Part shown: piece by piece, positions 26,252-34,760 of the stretch | How the letters are laid out: every line of letters begins with the position of its first letter | How positions within the stretch are numbered: the stretch's first letter is position 1 | Assembly (NCBI GenBank): GCA_003224515.1 | Contig: QHZC01000053.1 | Span: 1 to 40,986 of the forward strand | Direction: 5' to 3' | Length of the DNA: 40,986 nt | DNA from: Acidobacteriota bacterium | GTDB taxonomy: Bacteria > Acidobacteriota > Terriglobia > Acidiferrales > UBA7541 | Program-made: the position numbers and the translations under genes | The notes under the pieces: generated by a model | Seen by the model: the letters and a program-made list of their open reading frames with translations, nothing else | What the model was told of the DNA's origin: nothing | Database searches by the model: none

Positions 26252-27316
26252 TCAGCTTCGGTCACCAATCAGCTCAACGCACCTGTCGGCGGCGGCCCCG
26301 TCACCGTATAGCGCCGGACGCGAATCGGGAGGCGCAAACGAATGCACGGCGTCGACAATTTTTACTGCATCGGAACCCACCAGGAGATTCCAACCAGCTT
26401 CGACGGTCTCTACCCATTCGGTTTCATTTCGCAGCGTCAGGCAGGGCGCGCCGAGCCAGTACGCCTCCTTCTGCAGCCCGCCCGAATCGGTCATAACCAG
26501 TCGCGCGGAGCCGACCAGTGCGACCATATCCAGATAGCCGACCGGTTCGAGCAGGCGGACATGCGGAGCCGCGTGGAAACCCCTTTCAGTGATGACCTTT
26601 CGCGTCCCCGGATGAACAGGGAAGACAACGGGTTCATTGACCGAGTTGAAAGCGTTCAAAATAGATGAGAGTTGTGCAAACTCGCTCGTGTTTTCGCGGC
26701 GGTGCACGGTCGCCAGCAAATACGCCTGCTTCTCCAGCCTAAGTCTGTCCAGAATCGCGGGTCGGTTTGCCGTCGCTGCGCGTTCCTTCGCCCAGTTCAG
26801 AACGTCCAGCATGACGTCTCCGACGAGATGGACGTTTTTCGAGATTCCTTCAGCGGCCAAGTTACTCACCGCTACATCGCTCGGACAAAGCAACAGTTCC
26901 GACAAATGATCCGCGACCACACGGTTAATCTCCTCGGGCATGCAACGATTGAAACTTCGCAGTCCGGCTTCAATGTGGGCCACGGGAATGGACAGTTTTG
27001 AGGCTGCCAGCGCGCCGGCCAAGGTGGAGTTCGTGTCGCCGTAGACAAGGACGAAGTCCGGCCGTTCGGCAAGCAATACGTCCTCGATGCCCTTGAGCAT
27101 TGCTCCGGTTTGAAACCCTTGTGAACCCGAGCCGACACCTAAGTCTCGATCGGGCCGCGGCAGCTCCAGTCCATCAAAGAAAATACCGGACATTTCATAG
27201 TCATAGTGCTGTCCGGTGTGCACCAGAATCTCCCGATGCCCCTTTCGTAATTTATGGCTTACGGCGGCTACCTTGATGAACTGAGGCCGCGCCCCGACGA
27301 TGGAAACAATTTTCAC
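26252..27316 (-). CDS. wecB: Non-hydrolysing UDP-GlcNAc 2-epimerase family (WecB/WbpI-like)
   Basis: The frame is open much further upstream, but the family's N-terminus, KIVSIVGARPQFIK, follows directly on a GTG at 27316, so I start there (354 residues). Motifs visible include HTGQHYDYEMSGIFFD, YGDTNSTLAGALAA, HIEAGLRSF..PEEINR, LATVHRRENT, and the DSGGLQKEA nucleotide-binding loop, all standard for GT-B fold 2-epimerases. WecB makes UDP-ManNAc. WbpI, its close relative, makes UDP-ManNAc3NAcA from UDP-GlcNAc3NAcA. The adjacent WbpB/D fusion (8-base gap) and WbpE-like aminotransferase make the WbpI reaction the better guess. No strong ribosome site precedes the GTG. The preceding 200 bases are gene-free and carry a strong hairpin. 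Confidence 0.88.
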   Translation of the reverse strand: MKIVSIVGARPQFIKVAAVSHKLRKGHREILVHTGQHYDYEMSGIFFDGLELPRPDRDLGVGSGSQGFQTGAMLKGIEDVLLAERPDFVLVYGDTNSTLAGALAASKLSIPVAHIEAGLRSFNRCMPEEINRVVADHLSELLLCPSDVAVSNLAAEGISKNVHLVGDVMLDVLNWAKERAATANRPAILDRLRLEKQAYLLATVHRRENTSEFAQLSSILNAFNSVNEPVVFPVHPGTRKVITERGFHAAPHVRLLEPVGYLDMVALVGSARLVMTDSGGLQKEAYWLGAPCLTLRNETEWVETVEAGWNLLVGSDAVKIVDAVHSFAPPDSRPALYGDGAAADRCVELIGDRS

Positions 27317-27445
27317 AGCTGCTCTCGCTACTCTATTCTGTGCGGCAGGGTCAGGGGTGCCAACTTCACGTTGGATCCTAAGAAGTGGGTATCGGGGGAT
27401 ACGGTCTAGACGATCCGCAAGTTCCGGTAGCCCCCAGCACGTTTT

Positions 27446-27463
27446 GGTTCGGCCCGCCGAACC
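27446..27463. repeat. GC-rich perfect hairpin upstream of the epimerase gene
   Basis: GGTTCGG-CCCG-CCGAACC can form a perfect 7-8 bp stem with a tiny loop, midway in the gene-free stretch between the decayed methyltransferase and the epimerase gene. In transcription sense it is followed by AAAAC rather than a T-tract, so it is not a standard terminator. It could act as a weak terminator, a processing site or an attenuator-like structure separating the two parts of the locus. Confidence 0.4.
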
Positions 27464-27521
27464 GTCGGGGTACTCCACCATCCCTGCACTTAATTGGAAG
27501 ATCCTAGGGACAAATGCGGAC

Positions 27522-28296
27522 TCATTTTCCTAACAGAAATTGACTGCCGAGCGTCGCGACCAGCAGCGGGAGCTTAAACCCAGCGAGGCATAATGACCGA
27601 TGGATGGTGTACGGGATACCTTTTTCTCGTGCCAAGCTAAGCAGCGCTTCCCTTACTTCATGATTGCAGTCGTCCCTCTTGTCGGCAGCGATCTTCATAA
27701 AGTGTCCCTCAATGCGGACCCACCAGCCCCAATGTCCTTCCAGTGTGTCGTAGTAGGTTTCGTAGGACTCTTCTACAGAAAGCCGAGGGGAAGCAAAGGT
27801 CTTGGCGAAAAGTCGAAAGGCTGCTTCTCTGGTCAATTGTTCGCGCATTCGGGCTGAGTCCAATAGCAGTGCGGGGCCCATGTACTTCAAGAAGATCGGC
27901 GTGGTCTCGCGAATGAACTCCCGCCCGTTATTTCGCCCTATGAAAAAAAGATCCATTTCCGCCGTAGGCTTCAAGACCCGCGAGATTTCCCTGACTGCCG
28001 CCTCCAAATCAGTGGTCCAGTGAACCGCGAATATGCTGAACACGATTCCGCATTCTTTCGGCGGGATCAACACCAATGAAACGAATACCCGGTCGACCCT
28101 TGGACACCAGTTGCGACAACGCTCGCCCGGTGCCACAGCCCACATCAACAACAACCTGATATTCGTCCTTTAGCTTGAGTGAAGCCAGGGCCTTCTCGGC
28201 GGAGAGACCCCAACAGGAATGCTGGTTCAAGTCCTCGTCGTACGTCGCGGACAACCGAGAGTACGTCTCCACTATGGGGTTCAGGGTTTCCGGCAT
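27522..28296 (-). pseudogene. SAM-dependent methyltransferase with internal deletion and frameshift
   Basis: The N-terminal part (from 28296) reads MPETLNPIVETYSRLSATYD and contains the SAM-binding motif VVDVGCGTGRALSQLV, then RFIGVDPAERM, a normal class I start. After this, similarity continues only in another frame, with IVFSIFAVHWTTDLEAAV and ISRVLKP, down to a stop at 27522. In intact proteins roughly 30-40 residues separate 'GVDPAERM' from '..FS..A..W', and here they are missing. So bases are deleted around 28045-28060 and the frame is shifted. Both resulting partial products would lack a complete SAM site. Its position, 11 bases after the carrier protein gene, suggests it once belonged to the adenylation/carrier module. 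The 3' half encodes an aromatic-rich domain (TYYDTLEGHWGWWVRIEGHF). Confidence 0.8.
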
Positions 28297-28307
28297 GGCT
28301 GTGGTTC

Positions 28308-28574
28308 CTACTCGTGGTTTCTCATCACGATTCTGGACAAGCCTCTCACCACGGAGAATTCCTCAGGGTCGACATCGGTCAATTCCACCTTGAAGCCATT
28401 GTGGCTTTCGATAAACACGATCAGGTCGATAAAGCCAAATGAATCCAGTAGACCGCTCTTCAAGAGGTCAGTTTCCCTGTTGATCGCCACAGGGGTGGAG
28501 CCATTGGTTTGCTTGTTCTCTCGGACCCAATTGATGATCAGATCGGCCAGCTCATCCTCTGATTGTGGTCTCAT
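28308..28574 (-). CDS. Acyl carrier protein
   Basis: The 88-residue acidic protein has the carrier-protein helix pattern and the phosphopantetheine attachment motif LLKSGLLDSFGFIDLI, with the modified Ser at residue 45 (D-S). The rest (FIESHNGFKVELTDVDPEEFS) matches helix III/loop of ACPs. It should carry an acyl or aminoacyl group as a thioester. Its start overlaps the end of the adenylation-enzyme gene by 23 bases, so the two are translationally coupled, and the adenylation enzyme is its evident loading partner, as in DltA/DltC-type or stand-alone NRPS modules. Short product, but the motif and context are clear. Confidence 0.85.
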   Translation of the reverse strand: MRPQSEDELADLIINWVRENKQTNGSTPVAINRETDLLKSGLLDSFGFIDLIVFIESHNGFKVELTDVDPEEFSVVRGLSRIVMRNHE

Positions 28575-30177
28575 TCTGCGTCTGCTCCAGAAGGTTTACG
28601 AGTCTCGGGCGGTCGATCTTTCCATTTGTATTCAACGGTATCTCATCAAGCCGATAGATTTTTCTTGGGACCATATAATCGGGCAAGACCTGGCCACAGT
28701 AGGCTAGCACAGGATCCGGGTCTAGAGCTCTAACGCTAGAGACGAAGGCAACAACACCGTCCGCACTACCGTTCTTGGCTGGCCAGGCGACCGCAACAAC
28801 TTGTTCGGTCCCGCACGCTCTTCGAAGCACAGCTTCTATTTCTTGCAGTTCCACCCGATAGCCTCGAATTTTGACTTGATGGTCCATCCTTCCCAGATAA
28901 TAGAGGCAGCCATTTGGATCTTCTTTGACCAGATCCCCGGTCCGGTACCAAACCGTCTCTCCTTTAGAAGGTAGCCGGACGAACTGCTCTTGCGTTCTCT
29001 GGGGGTTATCCCAATAGCCGCTGGTTACTTGCGATCCGGCCAGACAAAGTTCTCCCTGGCCGCCAGCCGAGACGATGTTTCGCTCGGCATCTACGATGCT
29101 CCACCGTTGCCGTTCGAAAATCCAGCCAAGGGGCACAATTCCGTTCAAACATTCCGCCGGCGACCTGACTTTATCCCAGCGATAATGAGAAATGGCGATG
29201 GTTGTCTCGGTAGGTCCGTACAGATTTTCTACTATGGAGTTCGGAGCTGCTTGCTGCCAAAGCCGAGCATAGGTAGCGGAAAACGGCTCCCCGCAGAAAA
29301 GGCTGCATCGTAAAGAAGGAAAACAATCCGGCGATAGCAGCCTCATCTTTGCTAGGAGACCGATCACCGAGGGGACCGAGAACCACATGGTTAACTGATG
29401 TTCTCGGATGAACTTGGTTGGGGCCATCACCGACCTGTCCGGCACGCAATATAGGCACGCGCCCCGCTCCCAGCAAACAAACATGTCATGAACACTCAGG
29501 TCAAACGTTAGGTCAAACTCTTGGGAAAAAGAGTCTCCTTCGTTCACATCGTACCTATCGCACACGTACTGGACGTAGGACAACACGTTCGCTTGACTGA
29601 TCGGAACGCCCTTAGGCTGACCAGTACTCCCCGAAGTGAAGAGCAGATAAGCAATTGCAGCTGGGTCGACCTCTGGCTGGAAAGAAAAATCGTAGCCAGT
29701 GGATATGTCAGTTGAGGCCATAAATCTGTGCCTAGGAAAATCTGCGGGTAAAGCATTCGCCTCAGAAGTGTCTGGCAGGATTACGGTTAAAGGCCGGTTC
29801 ACTGTGGCCAAGAGCTTTGGCAACTGCTCCATACTCTCTTTTCCTGCAACAAGCACCGTACAACCGGACAGGGACAGCATGCTTCGTGTGCGCTCGATCG
29901 GAAACTTGAGATTCAGAGGGACGTAGCCTCTTCCTGCGGCTAGTATGCCCAAGATACTCGCATAGGCCGTTGCACTCCGATGAGCCAGAACTGCCACAAG
30001 GGGAAAGGGCTCATGCTCATACTGTAGGATCGCCGACCCAATCCTGCCGGCCATGCGTTGCAAGGTGAGATAGCTGAAAGATTGGCCGTCCACTACAAGC
30101 GCCGGTCGTAGAGGAAAATACTTAGCCGATTCGGCAAATCCGTCGATGAGACTCCTGAACAAGGTGCTTCCTTTCAT
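28552..30177 (-). CDS. Stand-alone amino-acid adenylation enzyme (DltA/NRPS A-domain type)
   Basis: With the ATG at 30177 the product is 541 residues. The stretch AGGGGA sits about seven bases before this start, whereas an earlier in-frame ATG (30252) has no ribosome site. Core motifs of the ANL adenylating superfamily are present: YLLFTSGSTGQPKG (A3), NLYGPTETTIAIS (A5), WYRTGDLV (A7), GRMDHQVKIRGYRVELQEIE (A8) and NTNGKIDRP (A10 with its Lys). The enzyme activates a carboxylic acid, most likely an amino acid, as an adenylate and loads it onto a carrier protein. The downstream ACP (overlapping by 23 bases) is the natural acceptor. No condensation or thioesterase domain is fused or nearby, so this is a loading pair for a substituent rather than a peptide assembly line. 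Residue selection in the pocket cannot be judged by eye. Confidence 0.87.
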   Translation of the reverse strand: MKGSTLFRSLIDGFAESAKYFPLRPALVVDGQSFSYLTLQRMAGRIGSAILQYEHEPFPLVAVLAHRSATAYASILGILAAGRGYVPLNLKFPIERTRSMLSLSGCTVLVAGKESMEQLPKLLATVNRPLTVILPDTSEANALPADFPRHRFMASTDISTGYDFSFQPEVDPAAIAYLLFTSGSTGQPKGVPISQANVLSYVQYVCDRYDVNEGDSFSQEFDLTFDLSVHDMFVCWERGACLYCVPDRSVMAPTKFIREHQLTMWFSVPSVIGLLAKMRLLSPDCFPSLRCSLFCGEPFSATYARLWQQAAPNSIVENLYGPTETTIAISHYRWDKVRSPAECLNGIVPLGWIFERQRWSIVDAERNIVSAGGQGELCLAGSQVTSGYWDNPQRTQEQFVRLPSKGETVWYRTGDLVKEDPNGCLYYLGRMDHQVKIRGYRVELQEIEAVLRRACGTEQVVAVAWPAKNGSADGVVAFVSSVRALDPDPVLAYCGQVLPDYMVPRKIYRLDEIPLNTNGKIDRPRLVNLLEQTQNETTIRG

Positions 30178-30304
30178 CGACTCGTCCCCTGCTGCGGGTC
30201 GGTCGGTTAGTTGTAAAATCCTTTCGTTAGGGACCATCCCGGTCTTCCTCATTGATTACGGAGGCGATTTTTCGCAGCGCCCACGCGTCGGATGCTTCCT
30301 CGGT

Positions 30305-31330
30305 TTACACATTGACCGTTTGGGAGGCTCGATCAAACACAACCTTGGTATGGTTCAATTCCTGTTGGCTGGGCGGTACATCGAGAATGAAGGTCGTGTA
30401 TCCGAGAGCGATATACGTCGCTAACTCTCCCGCCACTTGGTCGTAATTCCCGACCAAATAGGGACAGAACGTTTTGTAATTCTCAAACGGTCTCAACCAA
30501 TAGGGACTCCGGTCTGCCTTCGTTTGTTCGCTGGTTTCTGACAGTTGCTTGTGCCAAAAGGAGTCAGAAACCTTCATCACGAGTTGGTGAACGAGTTGGC
30601 CTTTTCGGTCTTCGGGGAACCGCTGTTCAGCGATCTCCCAGGCTTCGTCCTCGTCTTCCCGCGCGATGATTCCCACTCGGATGCCGGGGTGGACGCCTTC
30701 GCGAGCAGTCTCAGCATCACATTCTTTGGCTGGCTTCGGGTCCTTCACCGCTGTCGCCCCAAGAACTTTGGCAGCGTCGAGCCCGGCCTCAGAAGATCCC
30801 GAGACGAACAAGCCTGGGAAAAGTACCGGCGGCAGCGCTGGCGTCATTTTCAATTTGTCTATTTTGTAGAACTCGCCCTCATAGGTTACTGGCGCCGGGC
30901 TAGCCAGCAGCTGCTTGATGATCATCGTGTACTCGATGAGCCGAGCATATCTCTTGTCGTGGGGAGTCACGTCGTTCAAGGCAACAAGGTCATTTTTGAA
31001 GCCACCAGCAACCATGTTTAGGTAAACCCGCCGACCGTACAGGAAACCGAACGAAGCCACGAGTTTGGCAACCGAATACGGATGCATATACACGGGTTGC
31101 ACGGCAATGAGCGGACACAAAGTTTTTGTGTTCTCAACTATGATCTGAGACACGAGCCAGGCATCGACAAGCGAGTTGTCCGTATAGACGAGGATTCCTT
31201 TGCAGCCGTAGTCCTCACTCCAACGTGCCACAGCGGCTACATCCCTGATGTAAGACTCCCTGTCAGCGTCACTGGACTGAGGACAAGTCGCAAACAATTC
31301 AAGCTGCTTCTCCGATCCATCGTCGTTCAC
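30305..31330 (-). CDS. Luciferase-like (LLM) flavin-dependent monooxygenase
   Basis: The GTG start at 31330 is chosen because AGGGAGGA lies five bases before it. An ATG ten codons upstream would overlap the previous gene. The 341-residue product shows the bacterial-luciferase/SsuD TIM-barrel pattern: 'ELFATCPQS', GCKGILVYTDNSLVDAWLV, RVYLNMVAGGFKNDL, HDKRYARLIEYTMIIKQLL, YEGEFYKIDKLKMTP, and FVSGSSEAGLDAAKVLGATAV. Members use reduced FMN and oxygen to oxidise alkanesulfonates, aldehydes, amines or carrier-bound acyl groups. LLM enzymes are known partners of NRPS/PKS carrier proteins. Here the gene is 127 bases from the adenylation enzyme start, which suggests it oxidises the carrier-bound amino acid or a product of it. 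Substrate is inferred from neighbours only. Confidence 0.83.
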   Translation of the reverse strand: MNDDGSEKQLELFATCPQSSDADRESYIRDVAAVARWSEDYGCKGILVYTDNSLVDAWLVSQIIVENTKTLCPLIAVQPVYMHPYSVAKLVASFGFLYGRRVYLNMVAGGFKNDLVALNDVTPHDKRYARLIEYTMIIKQLLASPAPVTYEGEFYKIDKLKMTPALPPVLFPGLFVSGSSEAGLDAAKVLGATAVKDPKPAKECDAETAREGVHPGIRVGIIAREDEDEAWEIAEQRFPEDRKGQLVHQLVMKVSDSFWHKQLSETSEQTKADRSPYWLRPFENYKTFCPYLVGNYDQVAGELATYIALGYTTFILDVPPSQQELNHTKVVFDRASQTVNV

Positions 31331-31334
31331 GGTT

Positions 31335-31342
31335 TCCTCCCT
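31335..31342 (-). promoter_or_regulatory. Strong ribosome binding site that sets the LLM monooxygenase start
   Basis: In transcript sense AGGGAGGA is followed by AACC and the GTG at 31330. It overlaps the stop codon of the upstream GNAT-like gene (31341), a layout that suggests termination-reinitiation coupling. Confidence 0.7.
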
Positions 31343-32477
31343 AAAGATGAATGGGACCATCGCCGTCCCCTCGGGTCAAATGTGCTTGTGCCATCTTGAT
31401 CTGGAACGGATGAAGAGGTTTGCTGAGTTCTTTCGATGTCGCAAAAAGAAAATTCGAGGGGCCCGCGAGAAATCCCGCGGATCTGAAAGCAGCAGACCAG
31501 GAGGAGTGAGATTGATTCGACACTATCAAGTCCACCCCCCTTTCTTCCAACACCCTAGTGGCTGCCCGGACGACGGCATCGGCGTTCTCCGGTAAGGCCA
31601 AGCAGTCCACGATCGATCCCACTCGCAGATTGCCAAAGTACTTGTTGTCATGCATCGGCGTATCCAAAAGCACCGCCCAGCCCAGAACCGCGCCCCCGCG
31701 GGTGATTTTGCAACGGACGAATCTTTTACTGGTTCCGGGATACAGAATATTTAATGTTTCGCTATCCCGGACGGCGATCATCGCGTACTGCCCTTCGCAC
31801 TTGTGCCACAGATCGTCAGCCCAGCCGGAAAAGCCCTGGACAACTTCGGTCCGTTCTTCGGATTCGCCTCGTTTGGCTCGCGCACTCTGCAAGATCCTTA
31901 GAAGGAGGCCGCCAGTTCCCGTCCGGGCAGCAATGTCCATCAGTAGCCTTTGCGCCGGAGTCTTTCGCATAGCGCGGATTTGCCTCAGGAATCGGTCTGG
32001 GCTATTCACCTTAAAGTGGAATGCCACCGTACCCATGCTCCAGCCCAGGGATGTCAAGGCTCGCTGAATCTGGGGACCCATGGCCAAGCCATATAGCAGC
32101 GGCTGAGCTTTCAGGGCGCTGTTCAACATGTGAAGGAAAACCCAGGCGTACTTCCTGTCAACGAGTCCCTCGGAAATTTGCCAATGAAAAAGAGCGATCG
32201 AGCGAACCTCGCCGTGGAAGGAAAAATCTTGATGTTTGAGCCTGTAACCTCCTCGAACCGCGCCGTCTTCTAACAACAGGAAGTACTCTTCAAAGAGCCG
32301 TCTACCATCAACCTTGGGCAGGCTCTCGGGAATATGACACTCGGGGAACCGAAACTCCGGGGGCGCACTGCCAGCGTCCAATCGAGTGTTAAAAGCTTTA
32401 ACCGAAGCGATTAGCTCTTCTGTGTAAGGCTTAAACGTAATCAACTTGCATGCCGCTCCAAGTGTAATTCGCTTCAC
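31341..32477 (-). CDS. GNAT-like acyltransferase, two-domain
   Basis: The 378-residue product begins at a GTG and reads KLITFKPYTEELIASVKAFN, resembling the start of GNAT-type proteins. A first domain has 'YFLLLEDGAVRGGYRLKHQD' and GEVRSIALFHWQISEGL. A second has 'GAVLGWAVLL' and NLRVGSIVDCLALPENADAV, the beta-bulge region of a GNAT core. So it looks like a duplicated or pseudo-duplicated acetyltransferase fold. Related proteins appear in exopolysaccharide loci. It begins three bases after the stop of the first ATP-grasp gene and its stop overlaps the ribosome site of the monooxygenase gene, so it belongs to the same transcript. I cannot tell the acyl donor or acceptor; motif-based assignment is only moderate. 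Confidence 0.6.
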   Translation of the reverse strand: MKRITLGAACKLITFKPYTEELIASVKAFNTRLDAGSAPPEFRFPECHIPESLPKVDGRRLFEEYFLLLEDGAVRGGYRLKHQDFSFHGEVRSIALFHWQISEGLVDRKYAWVFLHMLNSALKAQPLLYGLAMGPQIQRALTSLGWSMGTVAFHFKVNSPDRFLRQIRAMRKTPAQRLLMDIAARTGTGGLLLRILQSARAKRGESEERTEVVQGFSGWADDLWHKCEGQYAMIAVRDSETLNILYPGTSKRFVRCKITRGGAVLGWAVLLDTPMHDNKYFGNLRVGSIVDCLALPENADAVVRAATRVLEERGVDLIVSNQSHSSWSAAFRSAGFLAGPSNFLFATSKELSKPLHPFQIKMAQAHLTRGDGDGPIHL

Positions 32478-32480
32478 GCA

Positions 32481-33863
32481 TTAAACCGCAATATGCTGGA
32501 CCTGATCGTCTAAAATGTCTGAGGCTCTGACCGCGTGGTCCGAACCGTTTCCGTCCCTGTGGCTCTTTGCCGAGGCCGCCCTTCGGTCCGACCCAAATTC
32601 CGTTTCCACGAAAGACTTGTCAATCTCGCCGGATGTGCAACTCCGGGCGTGATTCGATTCCGTAGTTCCAGGTTGTCCTAAGTCTCGACAGGCGGCCCAG
32701 AGCTTTCGCGCCGAGACAACGAGCATGAGCGGCAACTCGAGTAGAGCCGGTAGGGGGTCATCCGCCGCAAACAGTGCAAACTCGAGTGGGCTCTGCAAGG
32801 AGCGCAAATAGTCACGAGCGTTCAATCGGCCTCGCAGGATCTCCTGCCATGCGGCCGCCACATCTGTACTCATTCTTACCCACCGAACTCCGGCACGGCC
32901 GGTGATCTCTGAAACCGACTTTCCAACGATCTGGCGCCACAGCAAGTACGGATAATCCACGCCTGCACGACCGCATAACGGTGACCACGTCCATATTCGT
33001 GGGTTGATGTCCAGTAGTTTGTAGCGGTGGTCGCGGCGATCATACTTGAACTCGATTTCCGCGACGCCTGTATAGCCCATGGCAGCCAGCAGGCGCCGCG
33101 CCGGCCCCTCGATTTCAGGTTCCCGAAGCGTTTCCACGAAGCTGCTGGAGTGGCCGAAATGGATCGGGTACTGCCGCGTACGACGGGCGCTGACACTTGC
33201 GACTACCTCCCCTTTCGAACATAGTGCGGTGAAAGAGAACTGCGCATCTCCCCCACCTGGAATCATCTCCTGCACCAGAATCAGGTCGGGCGAGACAAGC
33301 TCCAGGGCCTCCCGATAGCGGGCAAGGAGGAGATCCCGATTTTCAGCAGGCCAGGCCTTGTCGACCGTGAACCGGTTGGCGCTGGCTTTGATAGCGGGCT
33401 TCAAAATTACCGGGAAAGGACATGGGGCAGTTTGGAGATCACCTTCGCAACGGGGAAAAAACGTCCACGGGTAGTCGATCGACTCCATTGCGGCCAGACG
33501 ATATGTCAAGCGCTTGTCATAGGCCCACCGCAAAACATCCCACTCCGGCGAAGTACCCCGAAAACAGCGGGAAAGCGGCTGCTGGAATCTCGCAATCAGT
33601 GCGGCTGATTCGTCATCTGTTGGGAACAATACCCAACCATCGAGGCGATACCTTTCCGCCAAGCTTAGCAGATATGCGACTTGTTCTTCGCTGCTCCCAT
33701 CAATCCAGGGCAAGCTGCGAAGTGTATAACGCGAGAGACTCGCGAGCCTTTGATCGGGCGTAGTCGTGACCCAGACTGCGATGCCGTTGCGCCCCAAGCT
33801 CCTGGAAATGGACAAGCCGCGATAATTCCCGCCGATTACAAGTGCTCCGGGGTTGTTGGTCAT
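32481..33863 (-). CDS. ATP-grasp ligase, paralogue 1
   Basis: The 460-residue product has the ATP-grasp layout: a pre-ATP-grasp Rossmann-like domain (ALVIGGNYRGLSISRSLG, residues 7-24), a central lid with PVILKPAIKA, 'LILVQEMIPGGGDAQFSFTA', and the metal/ATP-binding end GVAEIEFKYDRRDHRYKLLD then INPRIW. Such enzymes make an amide, ester or related bond from a carboxylate activated as acyl phosphate; a close relative class includes D-aspartate-type carboxylate-amine ligases. It is clearly paralogous to the ATP-grasp gene at 34761-35972. About 70 extra residues at the C-terminus are Ser/Asp-rich and unlike the paralogue, perhaps read-through into former non-coding DNA. It lies 52 bases downstream of the decarboxylase gene. 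Substrate unknown; family assignment is firm. Confidence 0.82.
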   Translation of the reverse strand: MTNNPGALVIGGNYRGLSISRSLGRNGIAVWVTTTPDQRLASLSRYTLRSLPWIDGSSEEQVAYLLSLAERYRLDGWVLFPTDDESAALIARFQQPLSRCFRGTSPEWDVLRWAYDKRLTYRLAAMESIDYPWTFFPRCEGDLQTAPCPFPVILKPAIKASANRFTVDKAWPAENRDLLLARYREALELVSPDLILVQEMIPGGGDAQFSFTALCSKGEVVASVSARRTRQYPIHFGHSSSFVETLREPEIEGPARRLLAAMGYTGVAEIEFKYDRRDHRYKLLDINPRIWTWSPLCGRAGVDYPYLLWRQIVGKSVSEITGRAGVRWVRMSTDVAAAWQEILRGRLNARDYLRSLQSPLEFALFAADDPLPALLELPLMLVVSARKLWAACRDLGQPGTTESNHARSCTSGEIDKSFVETEFGSDRRAASAKSHRDGNGSDHAVRASDILDDQVQHIAV

Positions 33864-33915
33864 ACGAAACGTAGCGTTCTGGAACTTGCGAACGCGGCGC
33901 CAGCCCGGCGCCGCT

Positions 33916-34758
33916 TCAAATTTGCTGTTGGCTGCAATTCTTGGAGTCGTTCAGCCCTGAATTAAGCATGGCGATGATCGATTCACCGGCCCGGACGTGG
34001 TCCCCCGGACGCACTGCAATTATAAGGTTCTCCCTCATGGGTAGCACTACGTCCACTTGGGAACCCAAACGGATCACTCCCATTCTCTGGCCTAACGCCA
34101 CATCTTGACCTTCACGTAGGAACACGGCAATCTGGCGGACGAGCCTCGATGCAATCTGTACTACCGCAACCTGATAGCCATCGTTCTCGATCACTGTCGT
34201 TGCTCTTTCATTTTCAAAAATCATTTCCGGGCGGCGGAGCGAGCCAAAAAGCCCATGAAAGTGCTTTCGGAAAGAGACCCGCCCGGAGCACGGCGTGCGG
34301 TTCACATGAACGTCGAGAAAACTCATGCTGATCCCCACGACAACCGCCTCTTGGCTGCGGAGCGACGTTTTGGTCAGCTCGGATAGCTTGTAGTGATGGC
34401 CATTCTTAGTCGAAAACGGCAAAACACCGTTCTCGGACCGGCGCACGTAAATCACCCTGCCGTCGGCGGGACTGACAATGACACCACTTCGAGCCGGTGG
34501 TGTCCGCTCTGGGTCGCGATAGAAACGATAAGCCAGCAAGCCGAATGCCGCGATAATGACCAGCAGCCACTCAAGCCCGGCCTTCTCGACGTCCGTCATG
34601 GCCCATGAAAGCGCGGGGGTACTGACCACGACTGCTGCTAGCAAACACAACAGAAGGATTGTCAATCCGACGCGCAACATCCCGAGCTGCCACTTCCATG
34701 CAAGCGGCAACACGGTCAGCAACGCGAGAAGCGCACCCAAGAGGCCGTAATGACCCAT
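33916..34758 (-). CDS. psd: Phosphatidylserine-decarboxylase-type pyruvoyl enzyme
   Basis: The 280-residue product has two or three membrane segments in its first 75 residues, then the small-type PSD motifs: FYRDPERTPP (79-88), IVSPADGRV (94-102), SFLDVHVNRTPCSGRV (146-161, the conserved DVH-NR block), 'MIFENERATTVIE', 'VVQIASRLVRQIAVF' and MGVIRLGSQVDVVLP. The Ser of the LGS motif (residue 233) is the self-cleavage site that becomes the pyruvoyl group, so the proenzyme looks intact. PSD converts phosphatidylserine to phosphatidylethanolamine at the membrane. Normal PSD genes sit beside pssA. This one is wedged between two ATP-grasp genes, two bases after one and 52 before the other. It may be the housekeeping enzyme in an odd place or a specialised decarboxylase for a serine-bearing intermediate. 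Confidence 0.87.
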   Translation of the reverse strand: MGHYGLLGALLALLTVLPLAWKWQLGMLRVGLTILLLCLLAAVVVSTPALSWAMTDVEKAGLEWLLVIIAAFGLLAYRFYRDPERTPPARSGVIVSPADGRVIYVRRSENGVLPFSTKNGHHYKLSELTKTSLRSQEAVVVGISMSFLDVHVNRTPCSGRVSFRKHFHGLFGSLRRPEMIFENERATTVIENDGYQVAVVQIASRLVRQIAVFLREGQDVALGQRMGVIRLGSQVDVVLPMRENLIIAVRPGDHVRAGESIIAMLNSGLNDSKNCSQQQI

Positions 34759-34760
34759 GC

